From Owenia fusiformis (Eukaryota; Annelida; Polychaeta; Sabellida; Oweniidae), in NCBI GenBank assembly GCA_903813345.2, contig CAIIXF020000007.1:8747730-8811729 (forward strand): 64,000 nucleotides of DNA. Reading direction: 5' to 3'. Shown here in pieces: positions 1 to 11,819 of the stretch. The translations under genes and the position numbers were made by a program. How positions within the stretch are numbered: position 1 is the first letter of the stretch; each line of letters starts with the position of its first letter. Under the pieces are notes generated by a model. It was not told where the DNA came from and made no database searches. It saw nothing but the letters and a program-made list of their open reading frames with translations.

Positions 1-2030
1 TTAAATTCTCGAGAAAACCTCCCAAAACGAAAAACCACCCTGCTGCGCTCTGTCACTGGCTTCTATAGATTTCGGTAAAAAATTAATCAATTAATTTTTA
101 TTTAGAATTTAGTAGAATTTAGGCTGCGATTTTAGTTTTGAATTCCATCAATTATACTTTTTTCTTAAATTTATATTTCCAGTGCGTGAGACCTTTATTA
201 TATACGAATTGTGAAATCTGTAATTTTACGTACTCTTTAATCTACATTTGTCATAGACTTTAATATGGTTTAATTCTTACCTTAGATATGTATATTCCTA
301 GAAGAACTATGCAACATGCTTTAAAATGTTTCTTCATACCAGTGATATTTAACATTATAGTAGTATATTATAGTTGTACAATTATATTAAATTATATCAA
401 AACCGTGTCAGCATTTGAAATTACACAACAATAAAATAAAAATTGTCTCAAAAATCCATTGTACTGTGTGTATCATCTAGGATGAAGAAAGTGTATTGTA
501 TATTCATATATTGTATTTGTATATTGTCCCTCTTCCGATTACTAAATCGACGTGCTCTAATTGCATGAAATGTGATTCCTGTAATGTCGATAATCATAAC
601 GATTTGCTCCTGGGGACCGTATCAATGCATCCCGTACAATTCAATACTGTCCAATGGTAGAAGTAAGTAACAACACTAAACAACTGAATAAATGGTTTTG
701 TATCAAATCCTTCCTGAGTATCACTTGGTGTACCTCAAGGGTCAAATCTTGGAAAATATTATTTCGCATAAATATAAATGGCATCAAGCAACGGCTCTTC
801 TAAAGCTTATGAATAACTTTTTGATTCTGGTTCTGGTAAAAATCAACGAATTTAAAAAATGCTTTGATGTATTTGAAGTCATAAACTCAGTAGTATGGAA
901 TCCCCAAAATAATTTCCAATATCTTGCAACGAATATTTTATTGTTTGCTCTATAAAATATACAGGAATTAGATTCGGTCTTAAATCTACTAATTTTGAAT
1001 AAGCATTTGATAAAAAATTCATTTGAGCACAGAGGCAATTTATCTGGAATGAACTTAAATAAGAAAATTCTATGGAAGTAGAAATGAATTTAAAGCCGAT
1101 TGCAAAAAATTACTGAATACTGACGTTTCCTTCTATTTTCATTAGAAGTAAAATGCCATATTTGAACCACTTACTACTTAATGATGTGTTGAAAGATTCA
1201 CAAATCAACCGGCGAAAGTAATTATCTGTCAAGTATGAAACTTAATTCCTTAAATCAAGAATCAATTTTGCTTGTCAGATTTGATGTGTCATTGCTTCCT
1301 ATTTATTGGAATCATTATTTGATATCAATATTTAAGTTAGGATCAAAATTGGATCAAGCATTCCCTTGGCTTATATTGGAATACCTATTTTAAGTTATCT
1401 GCTTTTGAGATTTCTCTCCCAAAACATTCCTGGAATAAAGGCGGAACTTATAAAAATGGCCTTTGACAGAAAGTGACACTCCCATTTTTAACCCAGCATC
1501 TCTGTCACATTTAGTAAATGGTCTCAGATGTCACATTTAGTAAATCATTTCAGATATGAACGCAATAACCTGTTGAGAATCAAATTTTCACGTTGGAAGA
1601 TGTTTTAGATATTCCGTCACAAAAATTATACTATTTTACATTAAAGATACAGTTCAACGGTCGTTTTGGGGCAAATATATATATAAAAAATTCTTGCACG
1701 CATACAATGCAAGTGCAAAATTGAATTGTGTGTTGTATATCGCCATTAGCATCTGAATCATCGAATTAAATGAATAAATTACATCGTAAAGACAATATAT
1801 CAGCCTTCTCTCCCAGGTAAATATATGGTTTTGTCGAGAATAGAGAATGTGGGATACAGGATGCTACATAGCACACCTTGCAAGAATGTCTTATGAGGGT
1901 TAAAATGCTGAGAAGTTTATCATCTGTATGAATTAAATAGAAACAAAAAGCGAATTTGTTTGGGACTATAGATGAATACTGTTACATTCTGACCCTTCCC
2001 CCTAAGAAATATTGATGACATCACAATTTA
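1..2030. other. AT-rich intergenic sequence, nothing recognised
   Basis: I see no conserved coding frame, RNA gene or clear repeat here. The longest open stretches (about 690-1040, both strands) are low-complexity AT-rich readings with no recognisable motif and no convincing splice sites. The right edge is set by the outer end of the inverted-repeat structure that starts near 2035. Confidence 0.5.
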
Positions 2031-2230
2031 TGCAAAGGTATCGATATGGTGAACTGAATTCAACAATGTTTTTCTCTTGAACCAATTATTGAAAACATTC
2101 TGTAATAAGTGGCAACAATTTAATGCAAACGTTATAGTATGGGAGCTAAGGTAATTCCGTGTCCTTTTTAGAGGCGAGCTAAGCGACATATATTTTTATG
2201 AACTATATGTGATACTTACCAAGAAAAATG

Positions 2231-2565
2231 ATGTTGGCAATTCTGAATCCGCGACGGCGTTGCTATGGTAACCAAGTCAATAAGCCACACCCACTTTTAG
2301 GGGCTCTTTTCAGTGTTTGGCCCTTATCTCCTTCATTATTGCTCAGATTTCGATGAAATTCACACCAAATGGAAGGTAATAGATAACACACTAAGAATAT
2401 ATTAAGTTGGCAATTCTGAATCCGCAGCAGCGTTACTATGGTAACAAAGTAAATATGCCACACCCACTTTTAGGGGCTCTTTTCGGTGTTTGGCCCTTAT
2501 CTTCGTCATTGTTACTCAGATTTCGATGAAATTTGCACCAAATGAAAGGTAATAGATGAAGCAAT
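2231..2565 (+). repeat. Two tandem ~172-bp units in the left arm
   Basis: Two adjacent direct copies start near 2235 and 2408, each opening with 'ggcaattctgaatccgc' and containing 'ccacacccacttttaggggc' and 'cagatttcgatgaaatt'. The same doublet is present in reverse complement in the right arm (about 9370-9690). The duplication therefore came before, or spread with, the formation of the inverted arms. Confidence 0.7.
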
Positions 2566-3224
2566 CAAACAGTTCATAAAATATGCAAATAGGTTATTTG
2601 CATCTTAATTATGACGTCATTACTGTTTGTTTTTGTGTATTTTATTTTAATCATGATGTATAAATCTGCGAAATTATTATTTTTAATGCTTTTAACTAGT
2701 TAATTAGTTTATTTCTTTTAGTTGAGTTTATTAGTTTATTACATTCATTCATGTATGGTCATAAACATTGAATAAATGTAATGAAAGTGTCCAATTCACG
2801 CTGTTGCTATGGTAACAGCAAGTAGCAAAACAATCCGCTGAAAACAAGAGAATTCTTCAGGAAATGTTACATTTTGGCCATCTGACTGACATGTATTCTT
2901 TTTAAAATTTGATGACAGAAAATAACCTAATAACTATAGACAATTATTTAATTTGGATTGTGTTATATTTTGATGTCATAAGGGCAATTGTTAATCAGGG
3001 GCGCAGCAAGCTCTCAGTGGGGGGGGGGGATTTTGTTTAATTTTACAAAAATTGATACAACTTCCCTCAAAACTGAGCTAGAAGCTTCGAGTCAAATGCA
3101 TTTTAAAACTCTTCTATCTAATGGTTCTATTTTTATTGGTTACAGATTGGTTACATGGGGTGCACTCATTACACCCCCTGGCTATGCCTATGTTAGCTAT
3201 GGTAACCAGGTGAATATGCCATCC

Positions 3225-3990
3225 CCATGACCACGGGGGTCCACTGGAATATGTTTAGGGCTTGGGGGCCACCGGGATGCTTTTAGGGGTCACAGGGGGC
3301 CACCAGGCTGCTTTTGATGGCCATGAAGAGCCATTTGCATGCTTCTGGCGGCCTCAGGGGGCCACTAGGATGGTTTTGGGGGCTACTGGAGGCTAATAGG
3401 ATGCTTTCAAGGGCCACCTAGATGCTTTTAGGGGGCATAATGGGGCCCTTGAATGCGTTTTTGGGCCGCTGGGTGTCACTAGTATGCTTTTTGGGGGCCA
3501 CTAAAATGATTTTGGGGTCCATAGGGGCCCATTGGAGTGCTTTTAGAGGCCACCTGGGGCCACTGAGATGCTTTTTGGGGTCACAGAGGGCCAAAATGAT
3601 GCTTTCGGGGACCACCAGGATACTTTTAGGGGGCATAATGGGACAACTTGGATGCTTTTTTGGCCACTGGGTGTCACTAGTATGCTTTTTGGGGGCCACT
3701 GGGGCGGCAAATGGGAAGCTTTTTGGGGACCACTAGAATGATTTTAGGGCCCATTGAAGTGCTTTTAGAGGCCACCTGGGGCCACTGAGATGCTTTTTGG
3801 GACCACAGGGGGCCAATGGGATGCTTTCAGGGGCCACTAGGATGCTTTTAGGGGGCCACTGGGGGTCACTTTTTGGGGGTCACTGGGGGGCAACTGGGAA
3901 GCTTTTGGGGCCTCTAGAATGAGTTTGGGGCCATTGGAGTGCTTTTAGAGGCCACTTTGGGCCACTGAGATGCGTTTAATCTAGAAGAAA
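3225..3990 (+). repeat. G-rich minisatellite (left)
   Basis: A degenerate tandem array with core units such as 'gggggccactgggatgcttt' and variable spacing. The + strand has dense runs of four or more G. Apparent open frames on both strands here come from the repeat and show no protein family signature. A related array with the same strand bias lies at about 8145-8500. Confidence 0.75.
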
Positions 3991-4639
3991 GCCAAGGGGG
4001 GTTGTTTTGGAGTATATACAATGTTTTAATGCATAATATGTTGGTCTGATGTGTTCTGATGAAGATTTGACAAATATGCAGTAATGTTACCTTGAGCATT
4101 TTTTCTGCAAGGTCAGCAGAATTTGTAATATTCCATAAGTAGGGATTTTAAGAATCTAGTTTTAAGAACTTATATACTTGCTTTTACATGGTTTTAGTGA
4201 TTTCATTTCACATTTACATGATTAACTTTGAACTGAACCTTGAAACAGATAAAAATTAATGCTGTGATAAGTGCTGAGTCAATGGTAATAGTTATTTTTC
4301 TCATTTCAATTGATTTTACATATCTAATCAATTTACAACCATAAATTTGGACTTGAATGGTCAAAAATTAATGTTTTAAAGAACAAGGTTACTCTTTTAA
4401 CTAAGATGTCAACTTTATTCGAAATATAATGTGCTGATGTCAGCAAAATACTTCATCAATATAGCAAAGCAGTCTTAAGCTTTAAATATTGCTAAAATGT
4501 AATATAAACAATTGAAATCTTGTATGCAAAATATGGATTTATTTACTAATCATCTCATTAGCAATTGACCCTAGAGGCTCTTAGGGGGGGGGGGGGGGGT
4601 GTACAAAAGGCCTTTACAGTTAAGGTTTTCTCTAAAACT

Positions 4640-5355
4640 TTTTAAAGGCATCAGATAGAATCTTCAAATTCTCAGTAGCTGGAGGTAGAGATATGCAGAA
4701 TTATATGTAGGGTAATTAATTTATTATGGTGTAATCATCAGCTCCAAGAGACAAAACCTTATTATATAAACTCAGAATCACTAATTCTACCACATTCAAA
4801 CCAGACAAGTATACAATCTTAGATCTAGTACGTTTAGAACAAAACATAGGAAAATACTCTATAAGGAAGACAGGGTCAGACCTGTGGAACACTTTACCTC
4901 ATAAAATTACTCATTTTTATACTCTTTCTACCTTCAAAAAGAATTTAAAATTACATTTGCTCAACAATTAACATCTATACTTAAAGAAAGAATCAGATCT
5001 AGTGAGCAGCCTAGCAAAAAATTGTTTCAATTTTAGAATATTTCTGAATAGATCTGATTCTGCCTTTAATCAAGGTCTAACTTTTCTGGAGAAAAATCTC
5101 TGGAGTGAAAAATTCACTTTTATAGCATGGATGGAGGAGGATGGAGGATGGGGCCAACCAAATGTGAAAGATTTAGTGTTGATTTTTAATTCTAATGAGC
5201 ACTGATTACTTGTATGAGTTTTGCTACTTGTCAATATTTTTTGTTTAGTATAAAAGGCATCATATGCCCCTTGGGGTGTCTTCGACTGTTGTGATTGTAT
5301 TTGTATTATTTGGAATTTAGTAAATAAATAAAAAAAATTAAAATAAATAAAACGT
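4640..5355 (+). mobile_element. 3' end of a LINE retrotransposon (ORF2 tail plus 3' UTR)
   Basis: The frame from 4768 to a stop at 4969-4971 translates to a stretch containing SDLWNTLPHKI and STFKKNLKLHLL. This fits the C-terminal tail typical of non-LTR retrotransposon ORF2 proteins (pattern G..xWNxLP followed by FKkxLKxxLL). About 370 bp of non-coding sequence follows and ends in an A-rich tail with repeated AATAAA (about 5322-5350), as expected for a LINE 3' end. The reverse transcriptase core is absent, so this is a 5'-truncated dead copy inside the foldback-like element. The clade (CR1/Jockey-like or other) is not decided. Confidence 0.65.
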
Positions 5356-5864
5356 GTTGTCTTGAGAATAAAATTACACAATCTTAAATCATCATAGATG
5401 TAAAAGTTATTACACCATATAGTAAAAGTAGATAATTGAATGAAGTATATTTGGGGAGAGTTTCAACATGCTAGCTTAACTAATAAAGATTCTATAAGTG
5501 GCATCCTCGGATCAAAGGGCTTCAAAATCCAGAATATATTCTTGCTTTTTAACCCCTGCGATAAGCAGTTAGCATTTCCCCGATCAAGAACTCGTAATCT
5601 GATTGGCTGTCGCAACACTGCAACATAAATCATGTATAACTCATTGCGCATAAATAGATAATGAGATTCAGTTTAATTGGGCGCTCCCAAATTGGTAATT
5701 GCAGGGGGAAGAAGGAGGTACGCATTCTGTACATCTGCTTAGGAGGATGATAAGTGGGGGGGGAGTTTGTGGGATATGGCATCAATCAGGTGCATTGTTC
5801 TACTTGCATGTAGCAGAAAAATGAAGGCACTAGAAACTGAATGCATGAATCCTAACAGTCCACC

Positions 5865-6186
5865 CGCTATGGCTCAGTGGCAGAGAGAGTCAAGGTTACC
5901 AATATCGCCTGTCCCGGGTTCGATTCCCGGTTCAGACAAGTTTGTTTGTGCGTTATGTAATTCTGGGTGTTTGACTGAGTGGTTCACGACTCGTATAAAA
6001 GGCTGTGGTGTGTACCTGTATGTCTGTGTACCTGTGCATATAAAAGAAAACAGGGCTCCTCCAAGGAGAGGTTTCTGGCTCTATCTTCGAGTGTAAAATA
6101 CGTAAAATACGGAATATACCAATGAGGTATTGCTCGCCAAATATGGCGGTAACCAAGATATAATAATAATAATAATAACAACAACA
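5865..6186 (+). mobile_element. tRNA-derived SINE
   Basis: The 5' part is tRNA-like: A box TGGCTCAGTGG at 5870-5880 and B box GGTTCGATTCC at 5917-5927, with the B box sitting in a CCGGG...CCCGG T-arm stem. A tRNA-unrelated body follows and ends in an (AAT)n/(AAC)n simple repeat at about 6159-6186. This is the standard SINE plan: pol III promoter, body, simple-repeat tail. Open frames on both strands inside it are incidental. I could not fix target-site duplications. Confidence 0.75.
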
Positions 6187-6339
6187 GTATGCGCTAAATG
6201 GTCAAGGAGGATTGGCTCCCAGAGTGCAACACCGATATTCTGTCCCATATATTGGCACGTGGTGATACGTGCGAACCCCTGTCAAAATCCTCAAAAGTTC
6301 ATAAATTAAATTAGGTAAGATTTAGCCCGTTGAAGGAAG

Positions 6340-7110
6340 AAATATGTGATGAGTATCAGAATGGATTTAACCATTTACTGTGTTCATGTAGACCTATGTA
6401 GCATAGTAGTCCCATTCAAATCTAAAACAAGGGCGGGATGTCTAGGAGCAAAATCGTTTCATCTAAATATCTAAACATAGTAGTTGCCCATTTAATTCGA
6501 TTCTTGATAATAGTTTTTTTCTGAAAAGTTACTCATTCTCAATGAAGCAACTATGTATCTTTTAGAATCAATATTTTATAATGAAGTGTATTTTTAGAAT
6601 TTAAATCTTAAATAAAATAGGATTAGTGTCAGAATGAAATGGATTACATTACAATTTAATAAATGAGAAAAGTAGAAACGGTATACTCTTTTATGATCAA
6701 TGAGTTTTAGCTCATATGGACAAACTAGTGACAAAAATTAATGCCAACTTTACATTAAAAGATAATCTTGCAACAACATTAAAATGCCACACAGGTTATC
6801 GTTAATGAATAGATAGAATTCAACCATTTACGGTGTTCATATGTAGCGTATTAGTCCTGTTCGTATCTATAACAAGAGCAGGGTGTCTAGGAGCAAAATT
6901 ATTTCTTCAGAGTATTACAGTAATACTAATTGGCCATTTATGAATAATAGTTTTTTCTGAAAAGATACGAATTCACAATAACGGAACGGGGTATCTTTTG
7001 GAATCAATATTCTATAATGAAGTTTATTTTTAAAATTTAAATCTTAAATAAAATAAGATTAGTGTCATATCAGAATGAACTGGATTACATATTACAATTA
7101 AAAAAAGAAA
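6340..7110 (+). repeat. Direct duplication of a ~320-bp AT-rich segment
   Basis: About 6340-6660 and about 6805-7105 are diverged direct copies. Both contain 'gtgttcat', 'gggatgtctaggagcaaaat' (second copy 'agggtgtctaggagcaaaat'), 'aatagttttttctgaaaag' and 'aatttaaatcttaaataaaat' in the same order. No coding potential is seen. They may be long repeats of one mobile element or a local tandem duplication. Confidence 0.6.
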
Positions 7111-7329
7111 TGAAGGAACATTAAATGATTTTAGTTGAATAAAGTATAATATAAGATTTTATAAACAAAGTTGTGTAATTTCAACTGTATCTACTATTAC
7201 ATGTTAAAGGTTATTGTTTTTGGAAATATTTTGAAGTTATGAAATACTTGTATATGTTTAGGTTCAATGATATCAGGTGACAATAGATTAATAATACTAC
7301 CTTTTGAAGTAAGAGTAAAATGTAAGCTT

Positions 7330-7500
7330 ACATTCGCAAATGCAACTCACAGCTAGTGACTACCGGATTGACCTACTATTTTATGACCAATTCATTTAAA
7401 TATGAATGGAATTGTGGCAGGTACTATTCATATTTAAATGAGTTTCCCATAAAATAGTTGTTAATCCGGTAGCCGATGGCGTTAGTTGCATTTGCGAATA
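7330..7500. mobile_element. Palindromic MITE, copy 1
   Basis: About 170 bp whose two halves are inverted copies. The left end runs 'cattcgcaaatgcaact' then 'taccggattgacctactatt'. The right end is the complement, with 'ttaatccggtagcc' then 'gttagttgcatttgcgaat'. It is the same family as the element at 29089-29241, so this is a dispersed hairpin repeat rather than a local palindrome. It has no coding capacity. Confidence 0.75.
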
Positions 7501-8144
7501 CAAGCTAAGACTGATATCATAGTGTATTATATTGCACAAATAATCGAATTGAGTTAATGTAAAAAAAGGAATTAAAATTTATATGTTAATTAGTAAGCTA
7601 ATTAATATGCATAAAAACACAGTTGTTATACACTTCTTTTACCCCTATACTCATAATTGAAATACTAGATCGTATTTATTCTACTCTAATTTAGGGTTAT
7701 GTTATTCAAGTGAAATTAACTCCACTTGTAACACATTTATATTCTTAGATTTACAATGATACCAAATCTCTGTTCTACATTGTTTACATTGTTCCGGTAG
7801 TGTTGATTTAATGACTTAATTTGCATAATTACTGTATTTTTTCAGAGAGAGAATATTCACAGGTAGATATGTTTATTGCAAGTCATAAATTAAACAAAAA
7901 TAACTGATAAGGGATATTTAACTCCATTTAAATAGATGAATACTACCAAATGTGCCACGCCCCCTTTCAGAAATATTACATAATTTTAAAAAGACAATAG
8001 AAAAAAACACTCAACCTACCACAACTGCATATTTGTGGCTTTTTGACCAGGACATGTCTAACTATCAAAAAATGCAATAAAACATTGTATATACTCCAAA
8101 ACAAGGTTCAATGATAAATCCTTTGTTTTCATCTAGACTATTTT

Positions 8145-8505
8145 CGGGCAACGTTTTGGGGCCACAGGGGGCCACTGGGATGATGTCATGGGTCACAGAG
8201 GGGTACTAGGATACTTTTGAGGGCCTCATAGCAGTACTAATTTGTTTTTGGGGGCCACTTGGGACAACTAAGATGCTTTTGAGGACCACATGGGGCCACT
8301 ATAATGCTTTTGGGGGGCATCTGGGGGCTATTGGGATGCTTTTTGGGGCATCTGGGGGACACTAGGGTGATTTTGGGAGTCATAGGAGCCGCAAGTATGC
8401 TTGGGGGGCACAGGGGCCACTAGAATGCTTTTGGGGGTCACTCTGGGGCACTGGGATGCTTTTTCGGATCACTGCCGTGCTTTTGAATGTCACTTGGGCC
8501 TATTT
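8145..8505 (+). repeat. G-rich minisatellite (right)
   Basis: Degenerate units like those at 3225-3990 ('gggggccactgggatg', 'gatgcttttggggg'), again G-rich on the + strand. It lies where the inverted right arm should carry the C-rich complement, so its orientation is opposite to that predicted from the flanking arms. Confidence 0.7.
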
Positions 8506-9968
8506 CGTATTGAATTATAACAAACAGACTAAGTTTTAGTTAATGACAGTGTAAAATTACATGTTTGTTAAAGTTATGATATTATAAATTGGTTTTACAA
8601 CCACGAAATCATAACCTCTTAACCCAAAATGTTATCATGGGCACTTGTGTCTATATCCCGTATTTGGGATGCCTCAAGAACAAAAACAATTTTTTTCTTA
8701 GTTATGTTACCCAGGTTAGAAAAACATAAAAATGATTTAAAAAATACTTATGCATTCAATCTGTTGTCATTATTGGGTTAAAATGCTTTTGACTTTTAAA
8801 GGAAGTTGCATCAATTTTTGTAAAATTCATCTTAAAAACGTTTTTGGGTTGCTTATGCCACGATCGCCCCCCCCCCCCCGACTGAAAGCTGGCTGCATCC
8901 CTGATTAATAATTGCCCTTATGACATAATAACATAACACAATCCAAATCAAATAATTTTCTATAGTTATAAGATTATTTTGTCATTACATTTTGAAAAGA
9001 ATACATGTCAGTCAACTGGTCAAAATGTAACATTTCCTAAAGAATTCTTGTTTACAGCAGACAGTTTTGCTACATGATGTTACCATAGCAACAGTGTGAA
9101 TTGAACATTTTTTTATTTGAATTGACATATTTCATTACATTTATTCAATTTTACTATGACCATACATGTATGAATGAAATAAACTTATAAACTCAACTAA
9201 AAGAAATAAACTAGATGAAAGCATTACTGACCATTTTAAATACAGTAATTTCACAGAGTTATACATCCTGATTAAGATAAAATATGCAAGAACAAACAGT
9301 TATGACGTCATAATTAAGATGCAAATTACCCTAATTGCATATTTTATAAAATATATGATTGCTTTATCTATTACCTTTCATTTGGTGCAAATTTCATCTA
9401 AAGCTGAGCAATAATGACGAAGATATGGGCAAAACACTGAAAGGAGCCCCTAAAAATGGGTGTGGCATATTTACTTTGTTACCATAGTGACGCTGCTGCG
9501 GATTCAGAATTGCCACCTTAATATATTTTGATTGCATTATCAATTACCTTTTGTTGTGAATTTCATCGAAATCTGAGCAATAATGAAGGAGATAGGGGCC
9601 AAACACTGAAAAGAGCCCCTATAAGTGGGCATGGTTTATTCACTTGGTTACCATAGCAACGCCGTCGCGGATCCAGAATTGCCAACATCATTTTTCTTGG
9701 TAAGTATCACGTATAGTTCATAAAAATATGTGTCGCTTAGCTCGCCTCTTAAAAGGACACAGAACCTCTAATTTGGACTTTTGCTCCCAGACTATTATTT
9801 ATAGATATTTTGTTTAACTGTTTTCGTTAACATTTTCTGTTTTTTAGTGCAATTGTTTTTTGTTCCTTTCTACCAATTCTTGAGAATGAAATAAGATGTC
9901 TTTCCGAACCTCAGAACCTTGTTGGAACAAAATAGCGTTTTCTTAGACCTCTCAAAATTTTAGTTATA

Positions 9969-10955
9969 CAGGTGTCCAAAAAAAACAGGACCGTAAAAAA
10001 GTTAAATAACTCGGTCAATTTTGCATATTTTGCCTTGAAATTTCAGAGATATTTAGTTCATTCAATGTGAATTTTGTTGTGAAAGTTTGATAATAATCTA
10101 CTAATTGAGTAAAAAACTACAGCTCCTTACAAAACATGCCCCAAATGTGCAAATCTCATCTCTATGCACAATTCAATCCGGCGAACAAAGCTGTTGATGA
10201 TCCTCCTAAACACATGTCTTTCTGAATAGACAAGTTTGTTCCAAGAACAATTGCTACTGGGCCTTTATCCTCCTGATGAAGTGTTACAGCATCCATTGCA
10301 TTCTTAACAATGCACTCTCTGGGTGGTAATGAGGAAACATGGAATCATCAGTCCCTTTTGGTTCGAAGGTGACTGGGGCCTTGCTATCACCATGAACAAG
10401 GACCAGTAAGTTCTCACCAAGTTTTGGAGGTCACTAAGCACCAGAAGGGACATCTAAGAAGATAATTAAGCAGTGGTTTCAACAAGCCAATACCACCCCG
10501 ACACTGTAAATGATATGCTGAAATGGTTTAGGCAATGCTTTGGTGGTCAGCTCATCAGTAGAAGAACGCAAACCATATGGGCAGCTCATTTGCCTGATCT
10601 AAATCCCCCAATTTTTTATCTTTGAGGATTTCTCAAAGCCAATGTGTATACATGTACTGACAGGCCCCTAACAGTCTTAAGAGGGCAATAACTACCCCAA
10701 TATTTACCATCCACATTAATGTGTAGCGGTCAGGGTAATTAACAACTTTGTTCGCAGGATTCGTTTGTGCATAGAGAGAAGTGCCCACTTTGAGCATGTT
10801 TTGTAAAGGACTGTTGTTTTTGACACAATAAACAGATTATCATCAAACTTTCAAAACAAAATTCACATTAAATGAACTAAATAATTCTTAAATTTCAGGG
10901 CAAAATATGCAAATTTATTCAACTTTCGTACGGTCCTGTTTTTTGGACACCCTTG
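9969..10955. mobile_element. Degenerate Tc1/mariner-like transposon
   Basis: Flanked by TA (9967-9968 and 10956-10957), with terminal inverted repeats starting CAGGTGTCC and ending GGACACCCTTG. The terminal repeat is long (over 120 bp, with 'aggaccgt' and 'aaatttcag' matching at both ends). In the + frame from about 10524 the remnant reads RQCFGGQLISRR and then PDLNPPIFYL followed by an in-frame stop. This corresponds to the C-terminal PDL-PxDFxLWG block of DDE transposases of this superfamily. Frames are broken throughout, so the copy is inactive. It interrupts the right arm of the foldback-like element and is younger than it. Confidence 0.7.
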
Positions 10956-11107
10956 TACAAAGGAAATTTTGGTTGATTTAACAATAAGGATGCAAAAACT
11001 TAAAACAAAACCCCTCAAAATAGATAAAAACTAAGTTAAACCTTTTATTTCATTAACAAGATACTTTTTTAAAATCAACAAAACTTTCCTATATGAAGGA
11101 AATAAAA

Positions 11108-11132
11108 CAATACAATACAATACAATACAATG
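11108..11132 (+). repeat. Short (AATAC)n microsatellite
   Basis: About five perfect copies of a five-base motif (acaat/aatac) in AT-rich non-coding sequence. No further structure is seen. Confidence 0.85.
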
Positions 11133-11670
11133 TGTTTTCTAAAACGATATAGAAAAAGTACATATTTCAAATTATATTGTTACCATAAAATTGACGATGT
11201 GTAAAATTTCAGAACGTTTTGATCACTGGTTTAAGAGAAATGCGTGTCCAAAAAGTTCACCATATCGATACCACTCCTTTGCATAACTGAATATCGTATC
11301 CATACGGAGTTGGTTGGTGATGAACAACTGGGCTTTGCGGTATACTGTAAGTACTGTAGGTCATGATGAATAAAAAACGCACGAGTTAAAACACTTAATT
11401 AGTAAGTTGTTGAATACTATATACGATTTCATCTTGACCCTTTACTTAGATATAAAGTTGATCAATAACTATGCAAAAGTTAGTTCAGCATCCCCATTTC
11501 AACAGGCTGAACAAGATGACTCAATTCGGTAAGTTATATGAATATACATCTCAAGACTGTTCCAAACCAAAATGATTTAACAATTAAATTGATTGCCTTT
11601 GAAGGTCAATGCTATGGTTCAATAGTATGCCAAACTGGTGTATTTGTATCATTGATAAAAACACAAACCG

Positions 11671-11816
11671 TAATGCCTTGGTCACATTTGCTCCGATTTT
11701 CACTACGGCGCCCGGCCGATTGAGTATTTTATTCGAAATTGAATACAATATTGAACAAAACACTCAATCGGCCGGGCGCCGGCCGATGGATCGGAGCATA
11801 TGTGACCAAGGCATAA
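11671..11816. mobile_element. Short palindromic MITE
   Basis: About 145 bp. Inverted ends 'atgccttggtcacatttgct' and its complement 'gcatatgtgaccaaggcat' flank a second inverted pair, 'gcgcccggccgattgagt' and 'actcaatcggccgggcgc'. The centre is an AT-rich ~35-bp loop. Open frames crossing it in the + direction are incidental. No sister copy is seen in the window. Confidence 0.75.
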
Positions 11817-11819
11817 CCT

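Larger units (their letters stand above)
2035..11285. mobile_element. Large foldback-like element with ~2-kb inverted arms
   Basis: The left arm (about 2035-4100) recurs as a diverged reverse complement in the right arm (about 8000-11285). Matched pairs: the outer segment with ATCGATATGGTGAACT (about 2040) and its complement near 11265; GAGGCGAGCTAAGCGACAT (about 2171) and its complement near 9738; the 'ggcaattctgaatccgc' block near 2235 and 2408 with complements near 9505 and 9670; the poly-G/poly-C edge (about 3022 versus 8866); and a block near 4010-4100 versus 8000-8100. The arms differ by roughly 10-30 percent, so the structure is old. The interior holds a LINE tail, a SINE, a direct duplication and a MITE. 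The right arm is further split by a Tc1/mariner-like insertion at 9969-10955. No transposase is visible and no target duplication was established, so the element type (foldback, large non-autonomous DNA transposon, or inverted segmental duplication) is open. Confidence 0.6.

Noticed and set aside
3418-3736. Overlapping open frames on both strands of about 100 codons
   Set aside because: They lie fully inside the G-rich minisatellite; the apparent protein is the repeat unit read through.
5767-6184. Several short open frames on both strands
   Set aside because: They cover the tRNA-derived SINE and its tail and have no protein signature.
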